Shown piece by piece: positions 24,910 to 33,112 of a stretch of DNA of 64,000 nt. Position 1 is the first letter of the stretch. Each line of letters begins with the position of its first letter. Under the pieces are notes generated by a model. That model was not told where the DNA came from. It saw only the letters and a program-made list of their open reading frames with translations, and did no database searches. The DNA lies in assembly GCF_022664455.2 (NCBI RefSeq), contig NZ_JAKRKC020000001.1, positions 248,001 to 312,000 of the forward strand, read 5' to 3'. The DNA comes from Actinomadura luzonensis. GTDB lineage: Bacteria > Actinomycetota > Actinomycetes > Streptosporangiales > Streptosporangiaceae. The translations under genes and the position numbers were made by a program.

Positions 24910-25179
24910 ATGGACAGCAGCGTGCCGTCGTCGGCACAGCGCGACTGGGCCAGACGTCAGCTGGAGAAGAAGCGCAGGCTGCGCACCGACTTCACCGGAT
25001 ATGTCGTGATCAACGTGTTCCTGGTCGCGATCTGGGCCATCAGCGGGTTCGGCTACTTCTGGCCGGGCTGGGTCCTCGGCGGGTGGGGTGTGCTGCTGGC
25101 GCTGGGCGCCTGGAACACCTACACCACGCACCCCATCACCGAGTCGGACATCGACCGTGAGCTACAACGGCACGGTTGA
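24910..25179 (+). CDS. 2TM-domain membrane protein
   Basis: An 89-residue protein with a basic helix (QRDWARRQLEKKRRLRTDF) and two membrane segments (YVVINVFLVAIWAISGF and WVLGGWGVLLALGAW), the layout of the 2TM family (PF13239). ATG 24910 is preferred over ATG 24889 because GGGGAGGGACGAGG lies directly before it. It is cotranscribed with the VOC gene. Function is unknown. Confidence 0.75.
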   Translation: MDSSVPSSAQRDWARRQLEKKRRLRTDFTGYVVINVFLVAIWAISGFGYFWPGWVLGGWGVLLALGAWNTYTTHPITESDIDRELQRHG

Positions 25180-25200
25180 TCTGGCGCACCACGAAAGGTG

Positions 25201-26418
25201 ATGGCGGTGAGATTGCTCATTCCGGTGTTCTCCCCGCAGACCGGCACATGGGGAGGGCTGACCCGCTCCCTGGGCGTCGCCGAGGCCGCCATCGCGCGCG
25301 GTGACAAGGTGGCCTTCTGCGGCTCAGGCTACGTGGAGGAGTCCCTGCGCGGGCTGGGGCACCGCGTCTACCCGATGCCCGCCGCGACGATGCTGGGGTT
25401 GCCGCGGCCCCTGTCGCGGCGGATCAAGGACCGGGCGCAGCAGCACGCGCTGCCCATCGGGCCGGGCCGGTCGGTCGGCAGCATCTGGACGGTGCTGGCG
25501 GCCACCGGCATGGCCCGTGCGCGTTATCTGCGGCGGCTGGTGGACGCGCAGTTGCACGCCGCCGCCGACTTCCGCGCCGAGGCGCTGTTCGCCGACCTCG
25601 ATCCGGGCGCGTACGTGACGGCGGCCATCGCCCGGATCCCGATCGCCTCGGCCTACAGCCAGGTCATGACCGGCGGCACAGGCGGCCTGCCGTGGGCGCT
25701 GATGCGGCGCGCGATGGCCGCGGTGCTGGAGGATCACGGCCTGCCGCCGCGGCGGCCGGAGGAGTTGTTCTTCGGCCCGCACGTGCTCAAGATCGTCCCG
25801 TCGGTGCCCGAGCTGGACGACGCCGACCCGGCCCGCCCCGACGTGCTGTACGCGGGCAGCCTGCTCGGCCGTCTTTGCCCGCAGAGCCTCGCCGGCAGCG
25901 GCTTCGACCCCGTCGGCCGCCACGTCTTCGTCTACGTCGGCACGGGATCGGTCCGGCTGGAGACCCTGCGGCGCGTGCTTCCCGCGCTGTTCCCGGCAGG
26001 CGGCGAGGTCACCTGTGTGGTCGCCGCGCAGAGCGTGACGACCCCGTTCCGGCTGGCGGGCGTGCGATTCAGCCCGTATGTCGACGCCGAGGCACTGCTG
26101 CCGCGCTGCGACTGGATGATCTGCCACGCCGGGCAGAACTCGATCGTCCGGTCGCTGCGGCACGGCGTACCGCTGATCATGTTCCCCGGCGCGGTCTTCG
26201 AACGCCGCTACAACGCCCAGCACGTCGCGGCGGCCGGGGCCGGGGTGATGGGGGAGTCGGACCAGTTCACCCCCGCCTGGCTGAGCGGCGTCCTGCGGCG
26301 GCGCGAGGACTACCGGGAGCGGGCCGAGGAACTGGGCGAACGCATGAACGCCTGCGGCGGCGCCCCCGCCGCGGTCGAGGCCATCGCCGCGCACGCCCTC
26401 GTACCGGGCCGGACATGA
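25201..26418 (+). CDS. UDP-glycosyltransferase-like protein (MGT/GT1)
   Basis: A 405-residue GT-B protein: N-terminal VRLLIPVFSPQTGTWGG, and a donor-binding C-terminal half with VFVYVGTGS, VRFSPYVDAEALLPRCDWM and ICHAGQNSIVRSLRHGVPLI, the GT1 signature. Such enzymes glycosylate lipids, macrolides or flavonoids. ATG 25201 is the likely start, with AAAGG close by; GTG 25207 is an alternative. It overlaps the following membrane-protein gene by ATGA (26415-26418), so the product may act at or in the membrane. Confidence 0.83.
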   Translation: MAVRLLIPVFSPQTGTWGGLTRSLGVAEAAIARGDKVAFCGSGYVEESLRGLGHRVYPMPAATMLGLPRPLSRRIKDRAQQHALPIGPGRSVGSIWTVLAATGMARARYLRRLVDAQLHAAADFRAEALFADLDPGAYVTAAIARIPIASAYSQVMTGGTGGLPWALMRRAMAAVLEDHGLPPRRPEELFFGPHVLKIVPSVPELDDADPARPDVLYAGSLLGRLCPQSLAGSGFDPVGRHVFVYVGTGSVRLETLRRVLPALFPAGGEVTCVVAAQSVTTPFRLAGVRFSPYVDAEALLPRCDWMICHAGQNSIVRSLRHGVPLIMFPGAVFERRYNAQHVAAAGAGVMGESDQFTPAWLSGVLRRREDYRERAEELGERMNACGGAPAAVEAIAAHALVPGRT

Positions 26419-27014
26419 ACAGAGTCGTGCGCTCGTGCGCCGGGCTGTTCATCCGGCCGCGGGCCGCCTTGACGTCCGTGCTCGGCGAGCCGCACCGGAT
26501 CGGGTTCGGCCTCCTGGGCCCGGTCGCCCTGGCGGTGGTGTACTTCGCCGGGATCTCCGCCGCGCTCGCGATGGGCGTCATGCACGCGCCGCAATCGCCC
26601 GCGCTGCGCATCTCCGACGCCGACTATTACGCCTACGAACGCTTCTACATCCTGCCCGTCGGCATCGCCGGGACCGTCATGGCCGCGGGCGTCACCCGGC
26701 TCCTGGCCGGGCTCTGGCACGGGCGGGGCCGGTTCGAGGACCTGTTCGCGCTGCTCGGGTTCGCTCTCGTCGCGGTCGCCGTCGCGATGGGCCTGCCGGA
26801 CCTGGTGCTCGCCGTCCTGGCCGGGCTCGGCGTACCGGGCCTGCTGGGCTGGATGCTGTCCGGGCCGCACATCTGGCTCGGCACGCTGTGGTACGCCGTC
26901 CTGACCGTTCTCGCGGTCAAAGAGGTCGAGCGCCTTTCCTGGGGAAAGACGATCGCGCTCGCCGCGGCGGGCCTGGTGGCCAACGGCCTCGTCCAGTTCG
27001 TCTTCATCCGCTGA
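26415..27014 (+). CDS. multi-pass membrane protein (Yip1-like, uncertain)
   Basis: A 199-residue protein with five hydrophobic segments (about 32-53, 78-98, 110-135, 150-168 and 178-197) and a short conserved-looking FGLLGPVALAVVYFAG start. The arrangement resembles YIP1-family proteins, but I do not recognise it firmly. It is translationally coupled to the glycosyltransferase, suggesting a shared lipid or cell-surface role. Confidence 0.6.
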   Translation: MNRVVRSCAGLFIRPRAALTSVLGEPHRIGFGLLGPVALAVVYFAGISAALAMGVMHAPQSPALRISDADYYAYERFYILPVGIAGTVMAAGVTRLLAGLWHGRGRFEDLFALLGFALVAVAVAMGLPDLVLAVLAGLGVPGLLGWMLSGPHIWLGTLWYAVLTVLAVKEVERLSWGKTIALAAAGLVANGLVQFVFIR

Positions 27015-27091
27015 ACAGGGGACTTTCAGCCCTACCTCCGCACCCGCATCCCGCCCACATGGACACGGCCTGATCGCCCAGAGGAGGCGAG

Positions 27092-27592
27092 ATGACGCAC
27101 GACGACGAGACACAAGGCTGCCGGGTGCGGTATGCCGACGGCCGGGTGGCGCTGGAGGCGTGGGCTCCGGGCAAGGCGGAGTGCGTGGCGCAGGCGGTGC
27201 GCGGGCTGGTGCGCGACGCGGTGTGGCCCGCCGCCGCGGTGTTGTGCGTGGAGGATGTCGAGCGTATCGAGCCGCGCTCCGACCAGGACCTGCTCGCCCG
27301 CGCCTTGAAGCGCGCCATCGTCCCGCTGGCCCAGCGCGGTCTGGCCCCCGCCGACGTGCAGGTGGTGGAGGAGAGCGACGGTACGGTCACTCTGGCGCTG
27401 GTCCTGGTCCGCAACGCGCTGCTACGCCGGATGCCCGCGACCGTCGACCCCGATGACGTGGTGCTGGAGCGGGCGGGCGGCGGCTGGCACTGCCACGCGG
27501 TCATCACGGCCCGGCCGCTGGCCCCGCCGGACGAGGGCTTCACCGAACGAGGTCACCGGCGCGGCGGGTCGGGCATCGGAACAGGCGGCTGA
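27092..27592 (+). CDS. archease-like / uncharacterised protein
   Basis: A 166-residue soluble protein. The first part, ADGRVALEAWAPGKAECVAQ and AVRGLVRDAV, resembles the SHS2 fold of archease, a cofactor of RtcB RNA ligase; the C-terminus (DDVVLERAGGGWHCHAVITA) is less clear. No rtcB is in the window. AGAGGAGG precedes ATG 27092. The family call is tentative. Confidence 0.45.
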   Translation: MTHDDETQGCRVRYADGRVALEAWAPGKAECVAQAVRGLVRDAVWPAAAVLCVEDVERIEPRSDQDLLARALKRAIVPLAQRGLAPADVQVVEESDGTVTLALVLVRNALLRRMPATVDPDDVVLERAGGGWHCHAVITARPLAPPDEGFTERGHRRGGSGIGTGG

Positions 27593-27612
27593 CGGGACGC
27601 GGTTCGTCCGCC

Positions 27613-28056
27613 TCAGACGCTTGGCACGTCCGCACGGTGGGTCAGCAGGCCGGGCAGGGTCCGGGGATAGTCGCGCCGCAGCAACAGCGCGGCCCACACC
27701 AGCAGCGGCACGTTCCCCAGCTCGTACACGCTCATGAACGGGGCCAGCCCGACCATGAACACCATCGCCGCCACCAGAGCGATCCGCACCGCCGCTCCGC
27801 GCCACAGCACCAGCGCCGTCACCGCGATCTCGAACCCGATGAGCAGCAGCGTGAACGGCACGGCGACCGGCGTCACCACGTGCAGCACCAGCCAGTCGAA
27901 CCCCGGCCAGGAGATCCGGGCGATGCTCGGGTAGAACTCCTGCGCGCCGGGCAGCGTCACCGCCAGGTTGACCACCACCATCGCCAGGTAGAACACGCCG
28001 AACCCGGCCCGCGCGACCTCATACGGGACGCTCGCGGAAGGATGGATCTTTCGCAT
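27613..28056 (-). CDS. DoxX-like membrane protein
   Basis: A 147-residue protein with four membrane segments: AGFGVFYLAMVVVNLAVTL, LVLHVVTPVAVPFTLLLIG, AVTALVLWRGAAVRIALVA and VYELGNVPLLVWAALLL. This matches the DoxX/DUF417-like size and layout. ATG 28056 (MRKIHPSASVPYEVARAGF) follows GGAGGTGG. The open frame continues much further upstream, antisense to the integrase, but those codons are not used here. Its start overlaps the presumed start of the divergent integrase. Confidence 0.7.
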   Translation of the reverse strand: MRKIHPSASVPYEVARAGFGVFYLAMVVVNLAVTLPGAQEFYPSIARISWPGFDWLVLHVVTPVAVPFTLLLIGFEIAVTALVLWRGAAVRIALVAAMVFMVGLAPFMSVYELGNVPLLVWAALLLRRDYPRTLPGLLTHRADVPSV

Positions 28057-29673
28057 CACGAGCCACCTCCTTCTCCACCCCATGCTCCGGACCACCCATG
28101 GGCGACGGCAGGGCCGAACGGCTCTGCCCAACGGCGCCGAAGGGCTCGCCATCGCCGTCATCAGCACACGCCGGCCGCCCCCAAGCTGCGCCGTGCCGAC
28201 GGTGGGTGGAGCTACCGGCACGGTATTTGGAACTACCAGATCGAACTGCCGCCCGGAGTCGACGGTAAGCGGCGCGGGCCGCTGCGCCGGGGCGGCTTCG
28301 CCACTCAGGACGCCGCCAAGGACGAGCTCGGTCAGGTGCGTGACCTGCCCGCGCTGGCCGATCCACGCGAGCCCGCCACCCGCATCCAGATCGCTGACCT
28401 GATCAAGCGGACGCTGGCCGAGACCGACACGCTGCCGGATGTGGAGACGGTCCGTCGCAAGGTCAAGACCGGGCAGCATCTGACCCGGGAGATCACCGTC
28501 GAGCAATGGCTGGCAGAGTTCCTCAACCGCAAGCGGAAGATCGAGGAGACCACCCGCCGCTCCTACGAGGGCCACATCCGCCTCTACCTCACCCCCTACC
28601 TGGGGCGGCTCTGGCTGGATCAGCTCAAGGTCAGCGACATCGCGTTGATGTTCGAGCAGATCGAGGAGTTCAACGACACCATCGCCGAACGCCGCATCGA
28701 CCCCGACCCGCAGGTACGAGCGAGCGTCAAGTACCGGCGGCCGATCAGCATCGCCACCATGCACCGCATCCGCGCGACCCTGCGGCATGCGCTGAACATG
28801 GCCATGCGGCAAGACCGGCTCCTCGACTTCAACCCCGCCGCCGTGCTGGAGATGGCCGCCTACACCCGGCCCAAGCCGTTGGTGTGGACCGAGGACCGGG
28901 TCCGCGCCTGGCAGGAAGACTTTCGCAGCTACCGGGAAGCGGAAAAGCAGCGCCGGGATGGGAGGCGGGTCGATCCGATCGACGCCTACACCAGCGTGCC
29001 GCGACCGTCCTCGGTAATGGTGTGGACGCCCGAGCACACCCGCCTGTTCCTCGAAGAAGCCCAGCGTCACCGCCTGTTCGCCCTCTACCAGCTGATCGCG
29101 CTGCGCGGGCTGCGCCGCGGCGAGGCGTGTGGGCTGCGCTGGAAGGAGGTCGACCTCAACAGCAACACCCTGACCGTGAACTGGCAACTCGTGCAACTGG
29201 CCTGGGACGTTCACGAGGGCACCCCGAAGACCGACGCCTCCGTGCGTACCATCGCCCTGGACAGCGACACCGCCCGAGTGCTGCGCGCCCACCGGCAGCA
29301 GCAACTACAGGAACGGCTGGCCATGGGCGAGGCATGGACCGACACCGGATTCGTGTTCACCCAGCCCGACGGCAGCCGCCTGCATCCCCAACACGTCTCT
29401 GACCAGTTTCTCTGGCTGGCCTATCTGGCCGGCCTGCCGCCCATCCGGCTCCACGACCTCCGCCATGGCGCTGCCTCGCTGATGCTGGCGGCCGGGGTGG
29501 AGATGAAGGTCGTGCAGGAGACGCTGGGACACACCTCCAGCGCCTTCACCGCCGACACCTACACCTCCGTCTACCCGCAGGTGGCCATGGCAGCGGCCGA
29601 GAAGACGGCCGCCTTGCTGTTTGGAGAGGAAAGCCAGGTAGAGCCTGGGAAAGTCATCTCGCTGAAGGGCTGA
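28042..29673 (+). CDS. tyrosine-type site-specific integrase
   Basis: A phage/ICE-type integrase of about 543 residues. A SAM-like core-binding domain (VEQWLAEFLNRKRKIEETTR, SYEGHIRLYLTPYLG) precedes the catalytic domain with all key residues: Arg in LRGLRRGEACGLRW, Lys in GTPKTDASVR, HxxR in LHDLRHGAAS, His in LGHTSS and the nucleophile Tyr in TADTYTSVYP. The N-terminus is unclear: the real AP2-like region seems to begin at RADGGWSYRHGIWNYQIEL, and ATG 28042 is the nearest in-frame start, lying inside the DoxX 5' region. Its 3' end faces the tRNA-Arg at 29881, the probable attachment site. Confidence 0.88.
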   Translation: MDLSHHEPPPSPPHAPDHPWATAGPNGSAQRRRRARHRRHQHTPAAPKLRRADGGWSYRHGIWNYQIELPPGVDGKRRGPLRRGGFATQDAAKDELGQVRDLPALADPREPATRIQIADLIKRTLAETDTLPDVETVRRKVKTGQHLTREITVEQWLAEFLNRKRKIEETTRRSYEGHIRLYLTPYLGRLWLDQLKVSDIALMFEQIEEFNDTIAERRIDPDPQVRASVKYRRPISIATMHRIRATLRHALNMAMRQDRLLDFNPAAVLEMAAYTRPKPLVWTEDRVRAWQEDFRSYREAEKQRRDGRRVDPIDAYTSVPRPSSVMVWTPEHTRLFLEEAQRHRLFALYQLIALRGLRRGEACGLRWKEVDLNSNTLTVNWQLVQLAWDVHEGTPKTDASVRTIALDSDTARVLRAHRQQQLQERLAMGEAWTDTGFVFTQPDGSRLHPQHVSDQFLWLAYLAGLPPIRLHDLRHGAASLMLAAGVEMKVVQETLGHTSSAFTADTYTSVYPQVAMAAAEKTAALLFGEESQVEPGKVISLKG

Positions 29674-29690
29674 CAGTCGGATTAAGCATC

Positions 29691-29731
29691 CGGCCCCGCA
29701 TTCGCCGCCTGCTCGCGGCGAGGCGGGGCCG
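29691..29731 (+). terminator. strong hairpin after the integrase gene
   Basis: CGGCCCCGC at 29691-29699 pairs with GCGGGGCCG at 29723-29731, enclosing a second stem CGCCGC/GCGGCG. It starts 18 bases after the integrase stop and is followed by GCTGCTCTTG. A factor-independent-like terminator in actinomycete style (no long U-run). Confidence 0.65.
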
Positions 29732-29880
29732 CTGCTCTTGTGCGGAGCAGGAGGGCGGTGAATGGATCATGGTGTGTGCGGGGTTCGTGCGGGCGAGCAC
29801 GTATGGAGCACGCGCCCGCTAGACGAATATTCTAGAACGAGTACGATCCCGCGAAGCCGCAGGTCAGAACATGATCAAAG

Positions 29881-29954
29881 CGCGCCCTGCAGGATTCGAA
29901 CCTGCGACCGTCGGATTAGAAGTCCGGTGCTCTATCCAGCTGAGCTAAGGGCGC
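29881..29954 (-). tRNA. tRNA-Arg (anticodon UCU)
   Basis: On the minus strand a 74-nt cloverleaf runs from 29954 to 29881: acceptor GCGCCCT pairs with AGGGCGC, the D-arm contains AGCTCAGCTGGATAGAGC, the anticodon loop is CTTCTAA (TCT) and the T-arm is GCAGGTTCGAATCCTGC. CCA is not encoded. The 3' end points left to the integrase, the usual geometry for a tRNA used as an integration site. Confidence 0.95.
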
Positions 29955-30116
29955 TCCCGCCTTATTGTGCATGATCCGGCGACTTGTCACGCACATGTTT
30001 TCGTCGTGTCAGGGACATGGGCGATTCGGGGGTGGTGGGAGGGGTGAGCGGGATGTCCGATCACGGGGTGGAAAAGGCCAGGCGGGGCGGGGTGGGAAGG
30101 TCTAAGCTGTCGTGGC

Positions 30117-30908
30117 ATGGTCGCGACGGTCCTGCATGAGATTCCGCTGCAGGGCGGGGACGTGACTGACGGCGTGGTGCGGGTCGGTGACACCGTGCGG
30201 AGACCGGTCAGTGCGTCTACGCCCGCCGTGCATGCCCTGCTCAGGCACCTGGAGGCGGTGGGGTTCGCGGGGGCGCCGCGGGTGGTCGGCAGCGGGGTGG
30301 ACGGGCTCGGGCGGCAGGTGCTCGAGTATCTGCCGGGCAGCACCGGGGTGCGGCTGGAGAGCGTCCGGGACGACGTGCTCGGGCGGCTGGGCGGGCTGCT
30401 GCGCGAGTACCACGACGCGACCCGCGGGTTCCCGCTCCGGAGGGAGGGGTGGGAAGGGGGGTCCAACGACGACCGGGCGCCGGAGGTCGTGGGGCACTGT
30501 GATCTGACGCCGGGCAACGTGGTGTTCCGGGCGGGCGTGCCGTACGGGATGATCGACTTTGATCTGGCGCGGCCCACGACGCGGCTGTTCGACGTGGTGA
30601 CCACGTTACGGCACTGGGCGCCGCTGGCCGACCCGGTGGATCGGCATCCGTTGTTGCGCAATGTCGCCGTGGGGCGGCGGGTCCGGGTGTTCTGCGACGC
30701 GTACGGGGTGCCGGCGCGCGAGCGGCGGCGGCTGGTGGAGGTGGCGCGGGTGCGCTTCCAGCGGTCGTACGCGGTGATGCGGAGCCGGGCGGCCGCGGGC
30801 GGGAACTGGGCGCAGATGTGGGCCGGTGGCGCGGGTGAGCGCATCAGGCGTGCGGTGGCATGGCTGGATGTGCACGAAGATGAGATTCATGCCCATTTGG
30901 TCCCATGA
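30117..30908 (+). CDS. APH-family phosphotransferase
   Basis: A 263-residue aminoglycoside-phosphotransferase/choline-kinase-fold protein. The catalytic loop is VVGHCDLTPGNVVF (Asp about 130, Asn about 135) and the metal-binding DFD-like motif is GMIDFDLARP. The N-terminal lobe has ASTPAVHALLRHLEAVG. The substrate is unknown; such orphans are common and rarely confer resistance. It starts at ATG 30117. Its end overlaps the presumed start of cbiB by 20 bases. Confidence 0.85.
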   Translation: MVATVLHEIPLQGGDVTDGVVRVGDTVRRPVSASTPAVHALLRHLEAVGFAGAPRVVGSGVDGLGRQVLEYLPGSTGVRLESVRDDVLGRLGGLLREYHDATRGFPLRREGWEGGSNDDRAPEVVGHCDLTPGNVVFRAGVPYGMIDFDLARPTTRLFDVVTTLRHWAPLADPVDRHPLLRNVAVGRRVRVFCDAYGVPARERRRLVEVARVRFQRSYAVMRSRAAAGGNWAQMWAGGAGERIRRAVAWLDVHEDEIHAHLVP

Positions 30909-31869
30909 TGATGATCAGCTTTCTGCCGATGGTTCCGCGCGGGGTGGGCCCTTCTGGGCGGGGCTCGCGGCTGGAGTGGTGCTCGATCGGGTGATCGGGG
31001 ATCCGCGGAGCGCGGCGCATCCGGTCGCGGTGTTCGGGCGGATGGCGGGGTGGCTGGAGCAACGGATGTACCGGGACTCCAGGGCGGCGGGGGCCGCGTA
31101 CGTGGCGATCTGCGTCGGCGGGGCTTACGCGCTCGGACGGGTGGCCGCGCGGGGGCGGGGACGGGGGGTCGCGGCGGCGGCGGCCACGTGGGCGGTGCTG
31201 GGCGGGACGACGCTGGCGCGCGAAGGTGTCGCCATGGCCGAGGCCCTGGAGGACGGGGACCTGGAACGGGCCCGGCGGCGGCTGCCCCACCTGTGCGGGC
31301 GGGACCCCGAGGGGCTGAGCGCCGAGGAGCTGGCGCGGGCGACCGTGGAGTCGCTGGCGGAGAACACCTCCGACGCCGTCGTGGCGCCGCTGTTCTGGGG
31401 GGCGGTGGCGGGGGTGCCGGGGCTGCTGGCCTACCGGGCGGTCAACACGCTGGACGCGATGGTGGGGCACAGGTCGGAGCGGTACCTGCGGTTCGGATGG
31501 GCGGCGGCGCGGCTGGACGACGTCGCCAACTACGTCCCGGCGCGGGTGACCGGGCTGCTGACGGTGCTGGCGGGGCCGGACCGGCGCGGGGCGTGGCGGA
31601 TGTTCCGGCGGGACGGGCACCGGCACCCGAGCCCGAACGCCGGCCGCTGCGAGGCGGCGTTCGCCGGGGCGCTGGGGGTGACGCTGGGCGGGACCAACGT
31701 GTACGGGAGCAGGGTGGAGCATCGGCCGACCATGGGGGACGGCCCGGGGGCCGGGGTCGAGGACGTCCGGCGGGCGGTGCGGGTGACGCGGGTGGTGAGT
31801 GTGGCCGCGGCGGTGACGGCGGTGCTGGCGGCGTACGCCAGGAGGAGGGCGGCCGGGTCCGTGAGGTGA
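30889..31869 (+). CDS. cbiB: adenosylcobinamide-phosphate synthase CbiB/CobD
   Basis: A membrane enzyme of about 326 residues that joins aminopropanol phosphate to adenosylcobyric acid in vitamin B12 synthesis. Family motifs are present: GDPRSAAHPVAVFGRM, TVESLAENTSDAVVAPLFWG, YRAVNTLDAMVGHRSERYLR, DDVANYVPARVTG, SPNAGRCEAAFAGALGV and the end RPTMGDG. No cobalamin riboswitch or other cob gene is visible next to it. The start is uncertain; ATG 30889 or 30880 lies in frame, just before the first membrane segment. Confidence 0.9.
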   Translation: MPIWSHDDDQLSADGSARGGPFWAGLAAGVVLDRVIGDPRSAAHPVAVFGRMAGWLEQRMYRDSRAAGAAYVAICVGGAYALGRVAARGRGRGVAAAAATWAVLGGTTLAREGVAMAEALEDGDLERARRRLPHLCGRDPEGLSAEELARATVESLAENTSDAVVAPLFWGAVAGVPGLLAYRAVNTLDAMVGHRSERYLRFGWAAARLDDVANYVPARVTGLLTVLAGPDRRGAWRMFRRDGHRHPSPNAGRCEAAFAGALGVTLGGTNVYGSRVEHRPTMGDGPGAGVEDVRRAVRVTRVVSVAAAVTAVLAAYARRRAAGSVR

Positions 31870-31963
31870 CGCGGGTCGAGGGGAAGAAGGTGGGGTGAGC
31901 GGGGGCAGGCGGTGCGGGGCGCACGCCCCCTCGGCGGGAGGGCGGCGCGAATGCAGCGGACGC

Positions 31964-32198
31964 TCACATCACCCGGTTCAGGTTGAACACCAGCCAGATG
32001 ACGAAGGCCGAGAGCAAGGTGATTCCGATCATCGCCTTCGCCGCCTGGTGCGCGGTGACCTTCCTGGCGGTGACCTGCTTGGCGCTCTGCTTCCACACCT
32101 GCCGCATGGTCAGCATGTTCTGATAACGCCGGCCGAGCGCGAACAGGGCCACGCCCAGAAGGATGAAGAGAATGACGCGGCCGTCTGATGTCTCCACG
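31964..32198 (-). CDS. small two-helix membrane protein
   Basis: A 77-residue protein with membrane segments GRVILFILLGVALFALG and AMIGITLLSAFVIWLVF around a basic linker (MLTMRQVWKQSAKQVTARKV). GTG 32198 (METSDGRV) is preferred because GGGGG lies a few bases upstream; an ATG at 32251 would add an unlikely N-terminus. Function unknown. Confidence 0.65.
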
Positions 32199-32279
32199 GA
32201 ACCCCCTGTGGACCTCGACGAACGTAGAGCCCCCGAACCAGGTGAAAACACAGGATACTCGGACGGCCGCGATTTGTAA

Positions 32280-33083
32280 TCACGTTATCGGGTCGAGGTC
32301 CACGACGATCGGCGCGTGATCGGAAGGGCCTTTACCCTTGCGCGCCTCACGGTCCACATAAGCCGACCGGACGTGCCCGCTCACCTCGTCACTGGCGTAC
32401 ACGAGGTCGATGCGCATCCCCTTGTTCTGGTGGAACATGCCCGCCCGGTAATCCCAATAAGTGAACGGGTGCGGGCCTTTCATCGGCGTGGGCACCACGT
32501 CGTGCAGGCCCAGGGCGCGCAGGGCGGCGAGGGCGTCGCGTTCGGCGGGCGTGACGTGCGTCGAGCCGGCGAACAGGGACGCGTCCCAGACGTCCGCGTC
32601 GGTGGGGGCCACGTTGTAGTCGCCGCAGGCCACCAGCGGGCCGGCGGGCAGTTCGTCGGCCAGCGCGTCGCGCAGGGCGGCGAACCACTCCAGCTTGTAC
32701 TGGTAGTGGGGCGAGTCGAGGGCGCGGCCGTTCGGGGCGTACAGGGACCAGACGCGCAGGCCGCCGCAGGTGGCGCCGATCGCGCGGGCCTCGGGGCGGG
32801 CCGCGCCGACGCCGTCCAGCTCGCCGAAGCCCGGCTCGCCGGGGAAGCTCGGCGTCACCTCGGACAGGCCGATCCGGGACAGCACGGCCACGCCGTTCCA
32901 GCGGCCGTCGCCGTGGGCGGCGGCCGCGTAGCCCAGCTCGGCGACCTCGGCGACGGGGAACGCCTCCGCCGGGCATTTGGTCTCCTGCAGGCAGACGACG
33001 TCGGGCTCGGTGGCGGCCAGCCAGTCGAGCAGGCGGGGCAGCCGGGCCTTGACCGAGTTCACGTTCCAGGTTGCGAGGCGCAT
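32280..33083 (-). CDS. xth: exodeoxyribonuclease III
   Basis: A 267-residue AP endonuclease/3'-5' exonuclease of base-excision repair. Motifs: MRLATWNVNSVKARLPRLLD, VVCLQETKC (metal Glu), RVWSLYAPNG (catalytic Tyr), CGDYNVAPTD (Asp/Asn), FTYWDYRAGMFHQNKGMRID and the terminal GPSDHAPIVVDLD (catalytic Asp-His). Full length with all catalytic residues. It is 29 bases downstream of the inositol-phosphate synthase gene on the same strand. Confidence 0.95.
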   Translation of the reverse strand: MRLATWNVNSVKARLPRLLDWLAATEPDVVCLQETKCPAEAFPVAEVAELGYAAAAHGDGRWNGVAVLSRIGLSEVTPSFPGEPGFGELDGVGAARPEARAIGATCGGLRVWSLYAPNGRALDSPHYQYKLEWFAALRDALADELPAGPLVACGDYNVAPTDADVWDASLFAGSTHVTPAERDALAALRALGLHDVVPTPMKGPHPFTYWDYRAGMFHQNKGMRIDLVYASDEVSGHVRSAYVDREARKGKGPSDHAPIVVDLDPIT

Positions 33084-33112
33084 CCTCCTAGCCTGCCACC
33101 GCGGCAGGACGG

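Noticed and set aside
27613..29304. Extended 563-codon frame for the DoxX gene
   Set aside because: The upstream codons are antisense to the integrase. ATG 28056 with GGAGGTGG and a proper membrane-protein start is convincing.
29676..29693. Short similarity to the tRNA (GTCGGATTA...TCCGG) as a certain attachment site
   Set aside because: Only 14 bases match with a changed centre and in opposite orientation relative to the tRNA strand; kept as a weak hint only.
29762..29974. Short open frame across the tRNA
   Set aside because: It reads the tRNA-Arg backwards (RIRTCDRRIRSPVLYPAELR, a familiar artefact).
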